Below are positions 1-6,708 of a stretch of 17,323 nucleotides of DNA, one piece after another. Each line of letters starts with the position of its first letter. Positions within the stretch are counted from its first letter, which is position 1. The position numbers and the translations under genes are program-made. Source of the DNA: Odoribacteraceae bacterium (GTDB taxonomy: Bacteria; Bacteroidota; Bacteroidia; Bacteroidales; Marinifilaceae); the NCBI GenBank assembly GCA_031259905.1, contig JAIRKS010000160.1, forward strand, positions 1-17,323. Direction: 5' to 3'. The notes under the pieces were generated by a model. That model was given only the letters and a program-made list of their open reading frames with translations, made no database searches and was not told the origin of the DNA.

Positions 1-83
1 GCCGTGACGTACCCCGTCACCCGCTGCATCATCTCGTGCAGCTCGTCGTGATTTCTTGGTAACCAGTATTTATTTCTTGCCAT
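1..83 (-). CDS. Hypothetical protein, N-terminal fragment (runs off the window)
   Basis: Reading leftward from an ATG at 83, 27 codons stay open to the window edge. The peptide begins MARNKYWLPRNHDELHEMM. An in-frame TGA lies two codons upstream, so this ATG is the first possible ATG start. From codon 12 onward all 16 visible codons end in G or C, which matches real genes in this GC-rich genome and supports coding on this strand. The opening (short basic start, then Trp-x-Pro-x-Asn-His) reminds me of a group of uncharacterised Bacteroidetes proteins that begin in a similar way; that is memory, not a search. Function is unknown. The gene is divergent from bamD, and its upstream region is built of 42-bp repeats, the nearest of which contains the start codon. 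Part of the repeat (GGTTACCAAGAAAT on the minus strand) recurs inside the first codons. Confidence 0.55.
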   Translation of the reverse strand, partial: MARNKYWLPRNHDELHEMMQRVTGYVT

Positions 84-194
84 ACGCGTTCATTTTCACG
101 TTATCCTTTCTTTATTTCTTGGTACCCGCGTTCATTTTCGTGTCACCCTTTCTTTATTTCTCGGTACCCGCGTTCATTTTCGTGTCACCCTTTC
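69..194. repeat. Three tandem 42-bp repeats upstream of the minus-strand gene
   Basis: Three head-to-tail copies start at 69, 111 and 153, exactly 42 bp apart. Copies two and three are nearly identical; copy one differs at several places. On the minus strand each unit carries a purine-rich GAAAGG, then about ten bases, then an ATG opening a seven-codon reading frame (MNAGTKK-like) that ends in TAA or TAG. In the gene-proximal copy, TATGGC replaces GGTACC and creates the start codon of the gene at 83. A partial fourth copy lies within that gene at about 51-64. The unit is a multiple of three, so it also reads open on the plus strand as a hydrophobic 14-residue repeat, but nothing supports translation there. 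Confidence 0.9.
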
Positions 195-269
195 CCGGCC
201 TGCCGTTACCCCTGGTCGAGCGCGGGGCATCCCGTGCCGTTTTTTCGACGTCAAAGATAGTATTTTTGT

Positions 270-491
270 CGACTACAACCAAATTATTTACGACTACAAT
301 TGGGTTTTTTACGACTACAATTGAATTACGTACGACTACAATTGAATTACGTACGACTACAATCAAATTATGTACGACTACAATCGAATTATTTACGACT
401 ACAATTGAATTATGTACGACTACAATTGAGTTTTTTACGACTACAATTGAATTATGTACGACTACAATTGAGTTTTTTACGACTACAATTC
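270..491. repeat. AT-rich tandem array, 21-bp period, about 10.5 copies
   Basis: The motif CGACTACAA recurs at 270, 291, 312, 333, 354, 375, 396, 417, 438, 459 and 480, exactly 21 bp apart each time. The first nine bases are constant. The rest varies among three main types ending AATTAYGTA, AAATTATTTA or GAGTTTTTTA. Copies at 417 and 459 are identical, as are those at 396 and 438, so 396-479 is itself a 42-bp duplication. The copies at 312 and 333 are also identical. Twenty-one base pairs is two helical turns, so the AATT and T-tracts all lie on one face of the DNA, a pattern expected to bend it. It is also seven codons, so several frames stay open. Function is unknown: a bent-DNA or protein-binding array and a copy-number-variable leader are both possible. 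Confidence 0.92.
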
Positions 492-519
492 ACCCCCAGG
501 CGTCCGTGATCGCGTCCGG

Positions 520-666
520 TCCGCCGCCGCCTCGGGCAACGCCGCCGCCGCGTCAGGAAACGCCGTCGCCGCCTCTGGCAACGCCGCCGCTGCCTCTGGA
601 AACGATGACGCTGCCGCGGGAAAAGCCGTCAATAAAGCGGGGAACGATGCCGCCGACGGCGCGCGG
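520..666. repeat. GC-rich degenerate tandem array, 21-bp period, about 7 copies
   Basis: Units beginning at 520, 541, 562, 583, 604, 625 and 646 align at exactly 21 bp. The core resembles GCCGCCGCCGCCTCTGGCAAC, with the last units (604 onward) strongly degenerate. Base composition is the opposite of the neighbouring AT-rich array, yet the period is the same. In plus frame 1 the units would read as Ala-Ala-Ala-Ala-Ser-Gly-Asn heptads. That frame has no ATG and no convincing alternative start, and follows stop codons inside the AT-rich array, so I do not call it a gene. It could be a decayed coding repeat or a structured leader. It ends about 100 bp before the bamD promoter. Confidence 0.75.
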
Positions 667-769
667 GGAGTCGCCGGCGAGAGGAGGGGATCCCCGCGGG
701 GAGGGAGGGCGGCGCGTGGCGGGAGTTTTTTTTCCCGCGACGGCGTGTCGGGCGCGTGGTAATAATCGT

Positions 770-777
770 TACCTTTG
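770..777 (+). promoter_or_regulatory. Putative bamD promoter, -7 element TACCTTTG
   Basis: TACCTTTG matches the Bacteroidetes sigma-ABfr -7 consensus TAnnTTTG exactly and lies 21 bp before the bamD start codon, implying a leader of about a dozen nucleotides. No clear -33 TTTG element is seen at the usual spacing; the region upstream is GC-rich. It would drive bamD and probably rpoZ. Confidence 0.5.
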
Positions 778-798
778 CCCGGCACAAAAAGAAAAACC

Positions 799-1608
799 AT
801 GAAAAGAAAAGTGATCGTCTTATTCCTTGCCTGCGCGACCGTGGCGGCGTGCGGCGAGTACCAGCAGCTCCTCAAGAGCGATGATTACTCGCTCGTCTAC
901 CGCGAGGCGATCGCGTACTATAACCGTGGCGAGTACAAGCGCGCGCGGGAACTGTTCTCGAGCGTGCGTGACGTCTTCCGGGGCCGCGCGCAAGAGCCCA
1001 CGATGGAGTATTACATCGCGTTGTGCGCCTACAACCAGAAGGAGTACGAGCTGGCCGCGGGCGAGTTCAGGCGCTTCGTGAAGAACTTCCCCGAAAACGA
1101 GAACGTCGAGGATTGCATGTACATGATCGGGTACTGCAACTACTTGCAGTCGCCCAACGCGCGCCTCGACCAGGGCGTGACGGAAGACGCGATCAAGGAT
1201 TTCCAGCTCTTCCTCGACCTCTACCCGGGCAATTACCGCAAGGAGCAAGTGAACGAGTACATGGATATCCTGCGCGACAAGTTATCGTACAAGGACTTCC
1301 TCTCCGCCGAAAACTACTACCGGCGCGAACACTACAAGTCCGCCGTGATCTGCTTCGAGAACTGCCTGAAGGATTACCCCGGCACGAAATACCGCGAGGA
1401 GATCATGTACATGCTCTTCAGCTCCAAGTTCGAGATCGCCGTCAACAGCTACGAGGCGCTGCAGTACGAGCGATTCACGGAGGCAAAAGAAGAATATTAC
1501 TTCTTCATCGACGAGTACCCGAACAGCCGCCACGCCGGGCAAATGATCCCCATGTACGCCACCATCAACGCGTACCTCGAACGCCTCGCACCCGACAACG
1601 ATGATTAA
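799..1608 (+). CDS. bamD: Outer membrane protein assembly factor BamD
   Basis: This 269-residue lipoprotein is the BamD subunit of the BAM complex, which inserts beta-barrel proteins into the outer membrane; it sits on the periplasmic face. The start at 799 gives a short signal peptide (KRK, then a hydrophobic core) ending in a lipobox Val-Ala-Ala with Cys18 as the lipidated residue. A 775 TTG start would only add eight polar residues. The mature part consists of tetratricopeptide-like helix pairs rich in Tyr, with typical signatures such as YNRGEYKRARELF, AAGEFRRFVKNFP and AVICFENCLKDYPGTKY. Length fits Bacteroidetes BamD. It is followed 21 bp later by the omega-like gene, the usual order in this phylum as I recall it. 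It has its own promoter just upstream and nothing looks damaged. Confidence 0.93.
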   Translation: MKRKVIVLFLACATVAACGEYQQLLKSDDYSLVYREAIAYYNRGEYKRARELFSSVRDVFRGRAQEPTMEYYIALCAYNQKEYELAAGEFRRFVKNFPENENVEDCMYMIGYCNYLQSPNARLDQGVTEDAIKDFQLFLDLYPGNYRKEQVNEYMDILRDKLSYKDFLSAENYYRREHYKSAVICFENCLKDYPGTKYREEIMYMLFSSKFEIAVNSYEALQYERFTEAKEEYYFFIDEYPNSRHAGQMIPMYATINAYLERLAPDNDD

Positions 1609-1629
1609 CCACTTAATATAACACGAGTC

Positions 1630-1980
1630 ATGATGGATTTTAGGAGAATAAAAGCGTCCTCGAACACGATCACGCGAGACACGGCAGCGCTGTCCGACAG
1701 GGCCGGCAGCATCTACGAGGCCATTGCCATCGTCGGCAAACGCGCCAACCAGATCTCGGTGGAGTTGAAGGACGATCTGAGCAAAAAGTTGCAGGAGTTC
1801 TCCTCCTGCGCGGACAACATGGAAGAGGTGTTCGAGAACCGCGAGCAAATAGAAATCTCGCGCTTCTACGAGAAAATACCGAAACCCGTCCTCATCGCCA
1901 TGCACGAGTTCGAGGCGGGAGAGATCTATTCCCGCAACCCGGCGAGGGAAAAAGCAAACGCGAGAGAAACGAGCGAGTAA
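1630..1980 (+). CDS. rpoZ: DNA-directed RNA polymerase subunit omega (Bacteroidetes type)
   Basis: A 116-residue protein (115 if the second of two adjacent ATGs, at 1633, is used, which I think as likely). It resembles the omega-family proteins encoded next to bamD in Bacteroidetes: an N-terminal polar stretch, then IYEAIAIVGKRANQIS, matching the omega signature in which a Lys/Arg-Ala-Arg/Asn-Gln-Ile motif contacts the beta-prime subunit. The C-terminal half (EEVFENREQIEISRFYEK) is specific to the phylum. Omega helps assemble and stabilise RNA polymerase in the cytoplasm. It lies 21 bp after bamD without a visible promoter, so the two are probably cotranscribed, and a strong terminator follows within 10 bp. 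The family is short and divergent, so some annotations call it only a hypothetical protein. Confidence 0.82.
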   Translation: MMDFRRIKASSNTITRDTAALSDRAGSIYEAIAIVGKRANQISVELKDDLSKKLQEFSSCADNMEEVFENREQIEISRFYEKIPKPVLIAMHEFEAGEIYSRNPAREKANARETSE

Positions 1981-1987
1981 CCACCCG

Positions 1988-2021
1988 CGAGGCTGTATCG
2001 AGAGTGCAGCCTCGTTTTTTT
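1988..2021 (+). terminator. Rho-independent terminator after rpoZ
   Basis: A perfect 8-bp stem (CGAGGCTG at 1988-1995 with CAGCCTCG at 2007-2014) encloses an 11-base loop and is followed at once by seven T residues. It separates the bamD-rpoZ unit from coaBC, whose start codon is only 26 bp further on, so coaBC needs a promoter in or next to the hairpin, or depends on readthrough. Confidence 0.88.
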
Positions 2022-2046
2022 ATACCTGTACTTGAACCCGAACAAA

Positions 2047-3243
2047 ATGTCACGTAAAAACATCATCCTGGGCGTCACGGGAAGCATCGCCGCCTACAAG
2101 GCCGCCACCATCGCGCGGCTCCTGGCGAAGGCCGGCGCCGGGGTAAAAGTCGTGATGACCCCCGCCGCCAGGAACTTCATCACCCCGTTGACGATGGCAA
2201 CCCTGACGAAAAATCCCATCATGGTCGAATTCTACGACCCCGAGAACGGGGCGTGGAACTCGCACGTCTCCCTGGGTACGTGGGCCGACCTCTACCTGAT
2301 CGCCCCCGCGTCGGCAAACACCATCGGTAAAATGGTCGCCGGGATCGCCGACAACCTCCTGCTGGCAACCTACCTGTCGGCGCGATGCCCCGTCGTGATC
2401 GCCCCCGCGATGGACGCCGACATGTACACGCACCCCGCCACGCGACACAACCTGGAAGTGCTGCGACTAAGAGGCGACACGATCATCGAGCCGCGCGCCG
2501 GCGAGCTGGCCAGCGGTCTCGAGGGAAAAGGAAGGATGGAAGAACCGGAACGCGTCGTGGAATTCCTGGAACGCTTCTTCACCCTCGCGGACATGGCGGG
2601 CGTGAAGGCCGTCGTGACGGCAGGCCCCACGTGCGAGAAAATCGACCCCGCCCGCTTCATCGGTAACTACTCGTCGGGAAAGATGGGCTACGCGCTGGCC
2701 AGGGAGATGGCCGACCGCGGCGCGGACGTGACGCTCGTCAGCGGCCCCACGGCCCTCTCCATCGACCACCCGCGCGTGCGACGCGTGGACGTCTCCTCGG
2801 CCGCGGAAATGCACGACGCGACGACGGCGATCTTCCCGGCGATGGACGTCGGGGTGTTGTGCGCGGCGGTGGCCGACTTTACCCCCGTCGACGGCCCCTC
2901 GCCCGTGAAGTTGAAGCGGGAAGGGGGAGACTGGTCGCTCTCCCTGCGTCCCACGCGGGACATCGCCGCCGCGCTGGGAAGAATGAAGGAAGAACGGCAA
3001 CGCCTGGTGGGCTTCGCCCTCGAAACAGGCGACGGGATCGATAGCGCGCGCGACAAGTTGCAACGAAAGAATCTCGACCTCGTCGTCCTGAACAGCCTCG
3101 ACGATGACGGCGCCGGCTTCCAGGTGGACACGAACAAGGTGACGATCATCGACCGGGAAGGAGAAATGACGGAATATGCCGTGAAGGATAAACGCGCCGT
3201 CGCCGCGGATATCGTGGATAGAATAAAGGAGATACTCACTTAA
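2047..3243 (+). CDS. coaBC: Bifunctional phosphopantothenoylcysteine decarboxylase / phosphopantothenate-cysteine ligase
   Basis: A 398-residue cytoplasmic enzyme for two successive steps of coenzyme A synthesis: joining of 4'-phosphopantothenate to cysteine using CTP, then FMN-dependent decarboxylation. The CoaC half (about 1-180) is a flavoprotein with GVTGSIAAYKA near the start, the active-site His73 and the PAMDADM motif at 120-126. The CoaB half (about 186-398) has GPTCEKIDP, NYSSGKMG with Asn207 (equivalent to the E. coli acyl-cytidylate Asn), AAVADF and a KLKR basic motif near 288-291. The ATG at 2047 is chosen over a TTG at 2032 because homologues start just before the IILGVTGS strand. 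Two CoaC positions differ from E. coli: Asp for Asn in the PxMNxxMW motif, and Ser156 in the usual LACG flap (here LASG). It ends 10 bp before pyrB and is probably cotranscribed with it. Confidence 0.95.
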   Translation: MSRKNIILGVTGSIAAYKAATIARLLAKAGAGVKVVMTPAARNFITPLTMATLTKNPIMVEFYDPENGAWNSHVSLGTWADLYLIAPASANTIGKMVAGIADNLLLATYLSARCPVVIAPAMDADMYTHPATRHNLEVLRLRGDTIIEPRAGELASGLEGKGRMEEPERVVEFLERFFTLADMAGVKAVVTAGPTCEKIDPARFIGNYSSGKMGYALAREMADRGADVTLVSGPTALSIDHPRVRRVDVSSAAEMHDATTAIFPAMDVGVLCAAVADFTPVDGPSPVKLKREGGDWSLSLRPTRDIAAALGRMKEERQRLVGFALETGDGIDSARDKLQRKNLDLVVLNSLDDDGAGFQVDTNKVTIIDREGEMTEYAVKDKRAVAADIVDRIKEILT

Positions 3244-3253
3244 ATATACCCGT

Positions 3254-4165
3254 ATGAATAATTGTAGCTTGATTTCCATTACCGATTACTCGAGAGAGGA
3301 TATCCTGGACGTGTTGAAGAGCGCGTCGCGATTCGAGGAGTGCCCGAATAATCGCTTGCTGGAAGGAAAGGTGGTGGCCTCGTTGTTTTTCGAGCCTTCG
3401 ACGCGCACGCGCCTGAGTTTTGAAACCGCTATCAGCAGGATGGGAGGACGAATCGTCGGCTTCTCCGACTCCTCGTCGACGAGCACGTCCAAGGGAGAGT
3501 CGCTGAAGGACACGATCAAGATGGTGGATAATTATTGCGACCTGATCGTGATGCGCCATCCACTGGAGGGAGCGGCGCGCTTCGCCAGCGAGGTGGCGTC
3601 GGTGCCGGTGATTAACGCCGGGGACGGGGCCAACCAGCATCCCACGCAGACGATGCTCGATCTCTACTCGATTTACAAGACGCAGGGACGGCTGGAGAAC
3701 CTGGAAATTGTCATGGTCGGCGACCTGAAGTACGGGCGGACGGTGCACTCGCTCCTGCAGGCGATGAGCCACTTTTCCCCCGTGTTCCATTTTATCTCCC
3801 CGCGCGAGCTGGAAATGCCACCGGCGTACAAGTTGTACCTCGATGGACTGCGCATCCCGTATCATGAACACCGGGAGCTGGACAACGTGATTAATCAAGC
3901 CGATATTTTGTACATGACACGCGTGCAGCGGGAACGGTTCGCCGACCTGCTGGAGTACGAAAAGGTGAAGAACGTGTACGTCTTGCGCAATTCCATGCTG
4001 GCCGGGACGAAGGAGAACCTGCGCGTCTTGCACCCGCTGCCGCGCGTTAACGAGATCAACGAGGACGTGGACGAGAACAAGAAAGCGTATTATTTCGACC
4101 AGGCGCGAAATGGAGTGTATACCCGCCAGGCGATTATCTTCAAGACATTAAATTTAACATGGTAA
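3254..4165 (+). CDS. pyrB: Aspartate carbamoyltransferase catalytic subunit
   Basis: PyrB (303 residues) joins carbamoyl phosphate and aspartate, the first committed step of pyrimidine synthesis, in the cytoplasm. The carbamoyl-phosphate loop FEPSTRTR is at 46-53. A mobile 80s loop carries Lys80, MRHP holds Arg101, HPTQT is at 129-133, DLKYGRTVHS covers 157-166, and HPLPR lies near the C-terminal third. All key residues of the E. coli enzyme are present and the length is close to its 311. The 3' end is followed directly by the regulatory gene pyrI, as in E. coli, so a holoenzyme of catalytic trimers and regulatory dimers is expected. It begins 10 bp after coaBC, with no terminator between, and has no recognisable attenuator leader. 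Confidence 0.97.
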   Translation: MNNCSLISITDYSREDILDVLKSASRFEECPNNRLLEGKVVASLFFEPSTRTRLSFETAISRMGGRIVGFSDSSSTSTSKGESLKDTIKMVDNYCDLIVMRHPLEGAARFASEVASVPVINAGDGANQHPTQTMLDLYSIYKTQGRLENLEIVMVGDLKYGRTVHSLLQAMSHFSPVFHFISPRELEMPPAYKLYLDGLRIPYHEHRELDNVINQADILYMTRVQRERFADLLEYEKVKNVYVLRNSMLAGTKENLRVLHPLPRVNEINEDVDENKKAYYFDQARNGVYTRQAIIFKTLNLTW

Positions 4166-4176
4166 CGAGTGAAGTC

Positions 4177-4638
4177 ATGACGGCAAAGAAAGAGTTGTTA
4201 CAGGTAAGCGCCGTGGAGAACGGGACGGTCATCGATCATATCCCCGCGCGAAAGCTGTTTGACGTGATTAACGTCCTGGGAATCGCCTCGTGCGATAACA
4301 CGATCACGTTCGGTAATAATCTCGCGAGTAGAAAGCTCGGGAAGAAAGCAATCGTCAAGATATCCGACCGCTACCTGGTGGACGAGGAAATAGACAAGCT
4401 CGCCCTCGTGGCCCCGTCGGCAAAGATTAATATCATACGTAATTTCGAGGTGGTGGAGAAGAAGACGGTTAACGTGCCGCGACGCGTCGAGGGCATTGCC
4501 CGGTGCGTGAACCCGCAATGCATTACCAATCACCAGAACGTGAGGACGAGGTTCGACGTGGTGGGGAGTACCCCCATCGTCTTGCGATGCCTGTATTGCG
4601 AGAAGTTAACGGATCAAGAGCATATAGAGATCCTGTAA
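4177..4638 (+). CDS. pyrI: Aspartate carbamoyltransferase regulatory subunit
   Basis: PyrI binds nucleotides (CTP/ATP) and lets end products tune aspartate carbamoyltransferase. From the ATG at 4177 the protein has 153 residues, the same as E. coli PyrI, and starts like the family with a short polar head followed by NGTVIDHIPA. An upstream ATG at 4159 overlaps the end of pyrB and would add six residues. The N-terminal allosteric domain covers about 1-100. The C-terminal zinc domain carries four cysteines at 110, 115, 138 and 141 (C-x4-C and C-x2-C), the ligands that hold it to the catalytic chain. It lies 11 bp behind pyrB and a strong hairpin follows, so it is the last gene of this unit. Confidence 0.96.
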   Translation: MTAKKELLQVSAVENGTVIDHIPARKLFDVINVLGIASCDNTITFGNNLASRKLGKKAIVKISDRYLVDEEIDKLALVAPSAKINIIRNFEVVEKKTVNVPRRVEGIARCVNPQCITNHQNVRTRFDVVGSTPIVLRCLYCEKLTDQEHIEIL

Positions 4639-4643
4639 ATATC

Positions 4644-4686
4644 GAGCCGGGCACGTCGGCTGACCGTCGTGCCCGGCTCTTGTTTT
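4644..4686 (+). terminator. Terminator after pyrI
   Basis: A perfect 12-bp GC-rich stem (GAGCCGGGCACG at 4644-4655 with its complement at 4668-4679) is topped by a small CGG/CCG inner stem with a CTGA loop, and followed by CTTGTTTTC on the plus strand. It lies between the convergent genes pyrI and pruA. The T-run is better on the plus strand, so it mainly ends the pyr transcript, but the symmetric stem may also slow transcripts coming from pruA. Confidence 0.85.
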
Positions 4687-4692
4687 CCCCTT

Positions 4693-6324
4693 TTATTCTT
4701 CGAGGAAATTCGGGTAGGTGTATTCCGTGGCGGGGAGGAACGTCTCCTTGATCGCCTGCGGGGATACCCACCGTGACAGGTTGAGGATCGTCCCGGCTTT
4801 ATCGTTCGTCCCGGAAGCACGCCCGCCGCCGAACGGCTGCTGGTTGACGACGGCCCCGGTCGGTTTGTCGTTGATGTAGAAGTTCCCGGCCGTGTGCGTG
4901 AGGCGCTCGGTCAACTTCTCGATGCTTGCCCTGTCGTTGGAGAAGATCGCTCCGGTCAGCGCGTAGATGGAACCGTTATCCAGCAGGTCAAGCGTCTCGT
5001 CGACCCGCGCGTCGTCGTACACGAAGACGGAGAGCACGGGGCCGAACAATTCCTCTTGCATGGTGATGTAGTCCGGGCGGGAAACCCGGATCACGGTGGG
5101 GGTGATGAAATATCCTTTTGACTTGTCGTGTGTCCCCCCGGCCACGATTTCCGCGTCGGGGGAGGCTTTCGCGTCGTCGATCGCCCGCGCCAGCTTATCG
5201 AAGGATGCCTCGTCAATCACGGCGTTCACGAAGTTGGTAAAGTCCTCCACGCCTCCCATCTTGATGGAGGCGATGTTCTCCTTGAGGCGGCGTTCTATCG
5301 CGGGCCAGAGGGAGGCGGGGATGTACGCGCGGGAGGCGGCGGAACATTTCTGCCCCTGGTACTCGAAAGCGCCCCGCGTCATGGCCGTGGCTACTTCCAC
5401 CGGGTTCGCGGTGGGGTCGGCGAAGATGTAATCCTTTCCCCCGGTCTCGCCCACGATGCGCGGGTAAGAGCGGTAGTTCGCGATGTTCTTCACGATGTTC
5501 GCCCAGATGTCGTTGAACACGCCGGTCGACCCGGTGAAGTGGATGCCCGCGAAATCTTTGTCTTTCAACAGTACCTCCGCGGCGGTAGGGCCTGAACAGT
5601 AGACGAGGTTGATCACCCCGTCCGGTAGCCCGGCCTCCTGCAGGATCTTCATGATCAGGTAGGCGGAGTAGACGGCGGTCTTCGATGGCTTCCACACGCA
5701 GACGTTGCCCATCAAGGCGGGCGCGCCCGGCAGGTTACCGGCGATGGACGTGAAGTTGAACGGCGTGAGTGCCCAGACGAAGCCCTCCAGCGGGCGCCAC
5801 TCGACGCGATTCCACGTCCCCGGCGAGGAGGCGGGTTGTTGCTGGTATAGCTCGTACATGTTTTTGACGTTGAAACGGAAGAAGTCCGCCAGCTCGCACA
5901 CGCAGTCTATCTCGGCCTGGTAGGCATTCTTGGACTGCCCGAGCATCGTGATGGCGTTCATCTGCTGGCGATAGGGGCCTGCTATCAGGTCGGCCGCTTT
6001 CAGGAAGATGGCCGCACGGCTTTCCCACCGCATCTTTTCCCACGCGGGTTTGGCGGCGAGGGCGGCATCGATAGCGGCGCGCGCGTGGGTGTGATCTCCC
6101 TGGTGATAACGTCCCAACAGGTGGGCGTGGTCGTGCGGCGGGCGGATGTCGACCGTCTTCCCCGAACGTACTTCTTTCCCACCGATGATCATTGGGATGT
6201 CCGCGACGACGGAACGCGCGGCAGCGATAGCCGCTTTTAATTCTCTCTTCTCGGGTGACCCGGGCGCATAACTCATGACGGGTTCGTTACTGGTGCCGGG
6301 TAATTGATAAACTCCTTTTGCCAT
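4693..6324 (-). CDS. pruA: L-glutamate gamma-semialdehyde dehydrogenase (1-pyrroline-5-carboxylate dehydrogenase)
   Basis: A 543-residue NAD-dependent aldehyde dehydrogenase that oxidises glutamate gamma-semialdehyde, in equilibrium with 1-pyrroline-5-carboxylate, to glutamate; this is the second step of proline breakdown. Visible motifs are the TPFNFTSIAGN segment at 187-197, the cofactor-binding WKPS (211-214) and FTGSTGVF (263-270), the catalytic GETGG with Glu293, GQKCSAASR with nucleophile Cys327, and PFGGGRASGTNDKAG in the last 50 residues, which is typical of this subfamily. The length matches the standalone enzyme, not the PutA fusion. No proline dehydrogenase gene lies beside it. It is transcribed alone, convergent with pyrI and divergent from tgt. 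I could not find a good -7 element in its upstream region, which is AT-rich. Confidence 0.95.
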   Translation of the reverse strand: MAKGVYQLPGTSNEPVMSYAPGSPEKRELKAAIAAARSVVADIPMIIGGKEVRSGKTVDIRPPHDHAHLLGRYHQGDHTHARAAIDAALAAKPAWEKMRWESRAAIFLKAADLIAGPYRQQMNAITMLGQSKNAYQAEIDCVCELADFFRFNVKNMYELYQQQPASSPGTWNRVEWRPLEGFVWALTPFNFTSIAGNLPGAPALMGNVCVWKPSKTAVYSAYLIMKILQEAGLPDGVINLVYCSGPTAAEVLLKDKDFAGIHFTGSTGVFNDIWANIVKNIANYRSYPRIVGETGGKDYIFADPTANPVEVATAMTRGAFEYQGQKCSAASRAYIPASLWPAIERRLKENIASIKMGGVEDFTNFVNAVIDEASFDKLARAIDDAKASPDAEIVAGGTHDKSKGYFITPTVIRVSRPDYITMQEELFGPVLSVFVYDDARVDETLDLLDNGSIYALTGAIFSNDRASIEKLTERLTHTAGNFYINDKPTGAVVNQQPFGGGRASGTNDKAGTILNLSRWVSPQAIKETFLPATEYTYPNFLEE

Positions 6325-6708
6325 ATTGTTTGTGTTTTAGAAAGTGAATATATATTCTCTGTTTGTTTATTATGCGTTCATGCAGTTTCTCCCTCGTGTT
6401 TTTTATTTATCGTTTGTTCACGCACCTGAAAGTTTCCGTCTCGCTTTCGTCCGCCGGCGAAATCCTTTCGTTGAATGAATAAAAGAAGAAATCATGCTTG
6501 TTCTGACCGCTCCCGCTGCCTGCATGCACGTATGTCAAAAGTAAGGAAAAAAGAATAGATCAAACAAGACAACCATCAGTTTTTCAGTAGAATATTTATT
6601 CGCGATACACGGGGGATATGCAACCCCTGATGGCAGGAGGAAGCCGTTCGCGTGGTGGAGGGTGAGGAAGGAAAAAAACTTGTATCTTCGCGTCATCAAG
6701 AAGATCTG
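6325..6708. other. Divergent intergenic region between pruA and tgt
   Basis: These 384 bases hold no convincing gene. The pruA-proximal part (6325-6420) is AT-rich with several T-runs and probably contains the pruA promoter. The middle (6421-6560) is mixed in composition. A weak GGGG/CCCC hairpin lies near 6611-6627. The last 30 bases contain the likely tgt promoter. A GTG at 6652 is in frame with tgt but would add 19 residues unlike the family, so it is not used. Confidence 0.5.
6683..6690 (+). promoter_or_regulatory. Putative tgt promoter, -7 element TATCTTCG
   Basis: TATCTTCG differs at one base from TAnnTTTG and ends 18 bp before the tgt ATG at 6709. This gives a short leader like that predicted for bamD. 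No clear -33 element is seen. It would drive the tgt-lptG pair. Confidence 0.4.

Larger units (their letters stand above)
84..798. other. Gene-free divergent region between the minus-strand gene and bamD
   Basis: These 715 bases hold the 42-bp array, a 75-bp unique stretch (195-269), the AT-rich 21-bp array, a 28-bp junction, the GC-rich 21-bp array, a purine/G-rich stretch (about 667-732) and the bamD promoter. One plus-strand frame stays open from 56 to 802 across all three arrays, but it overlaps both the start of bamD and the start of the minus-strand gene. Its predicted protein is low-complexity (hydrophobic, then Thr-Thr-Thr-Ile heptads, then Pro-rich). I treat that frame as a by-product of repeat periods divisible by three. 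Confidence 0.7.

Noticed and set aside
270..491. CRISPR array
   Set aside because: The repeat is head-to-tail with no unique spacers of constant length, and no cas genes are near.
154..509. Further open frames in the repeat region (minus 154-366, plus 300-509)
   Set aside because: Both are products of the 21-bp repeat, with no start context or plausible protein; several frames open equally well.
56..802. Plus-strand frame of 248 codons across all three repeat arrays
   Set aside because: It overlaps the start of bamD and of the minus-strand gene, has no homology I recognise, and stays open because the repeat periods are multiples of three.
6652..6708. GTG start at 6652 for tgt
   Set aside because: It adds 19 charged residues not typical of the family, and the likely promoter lies within that stretch.
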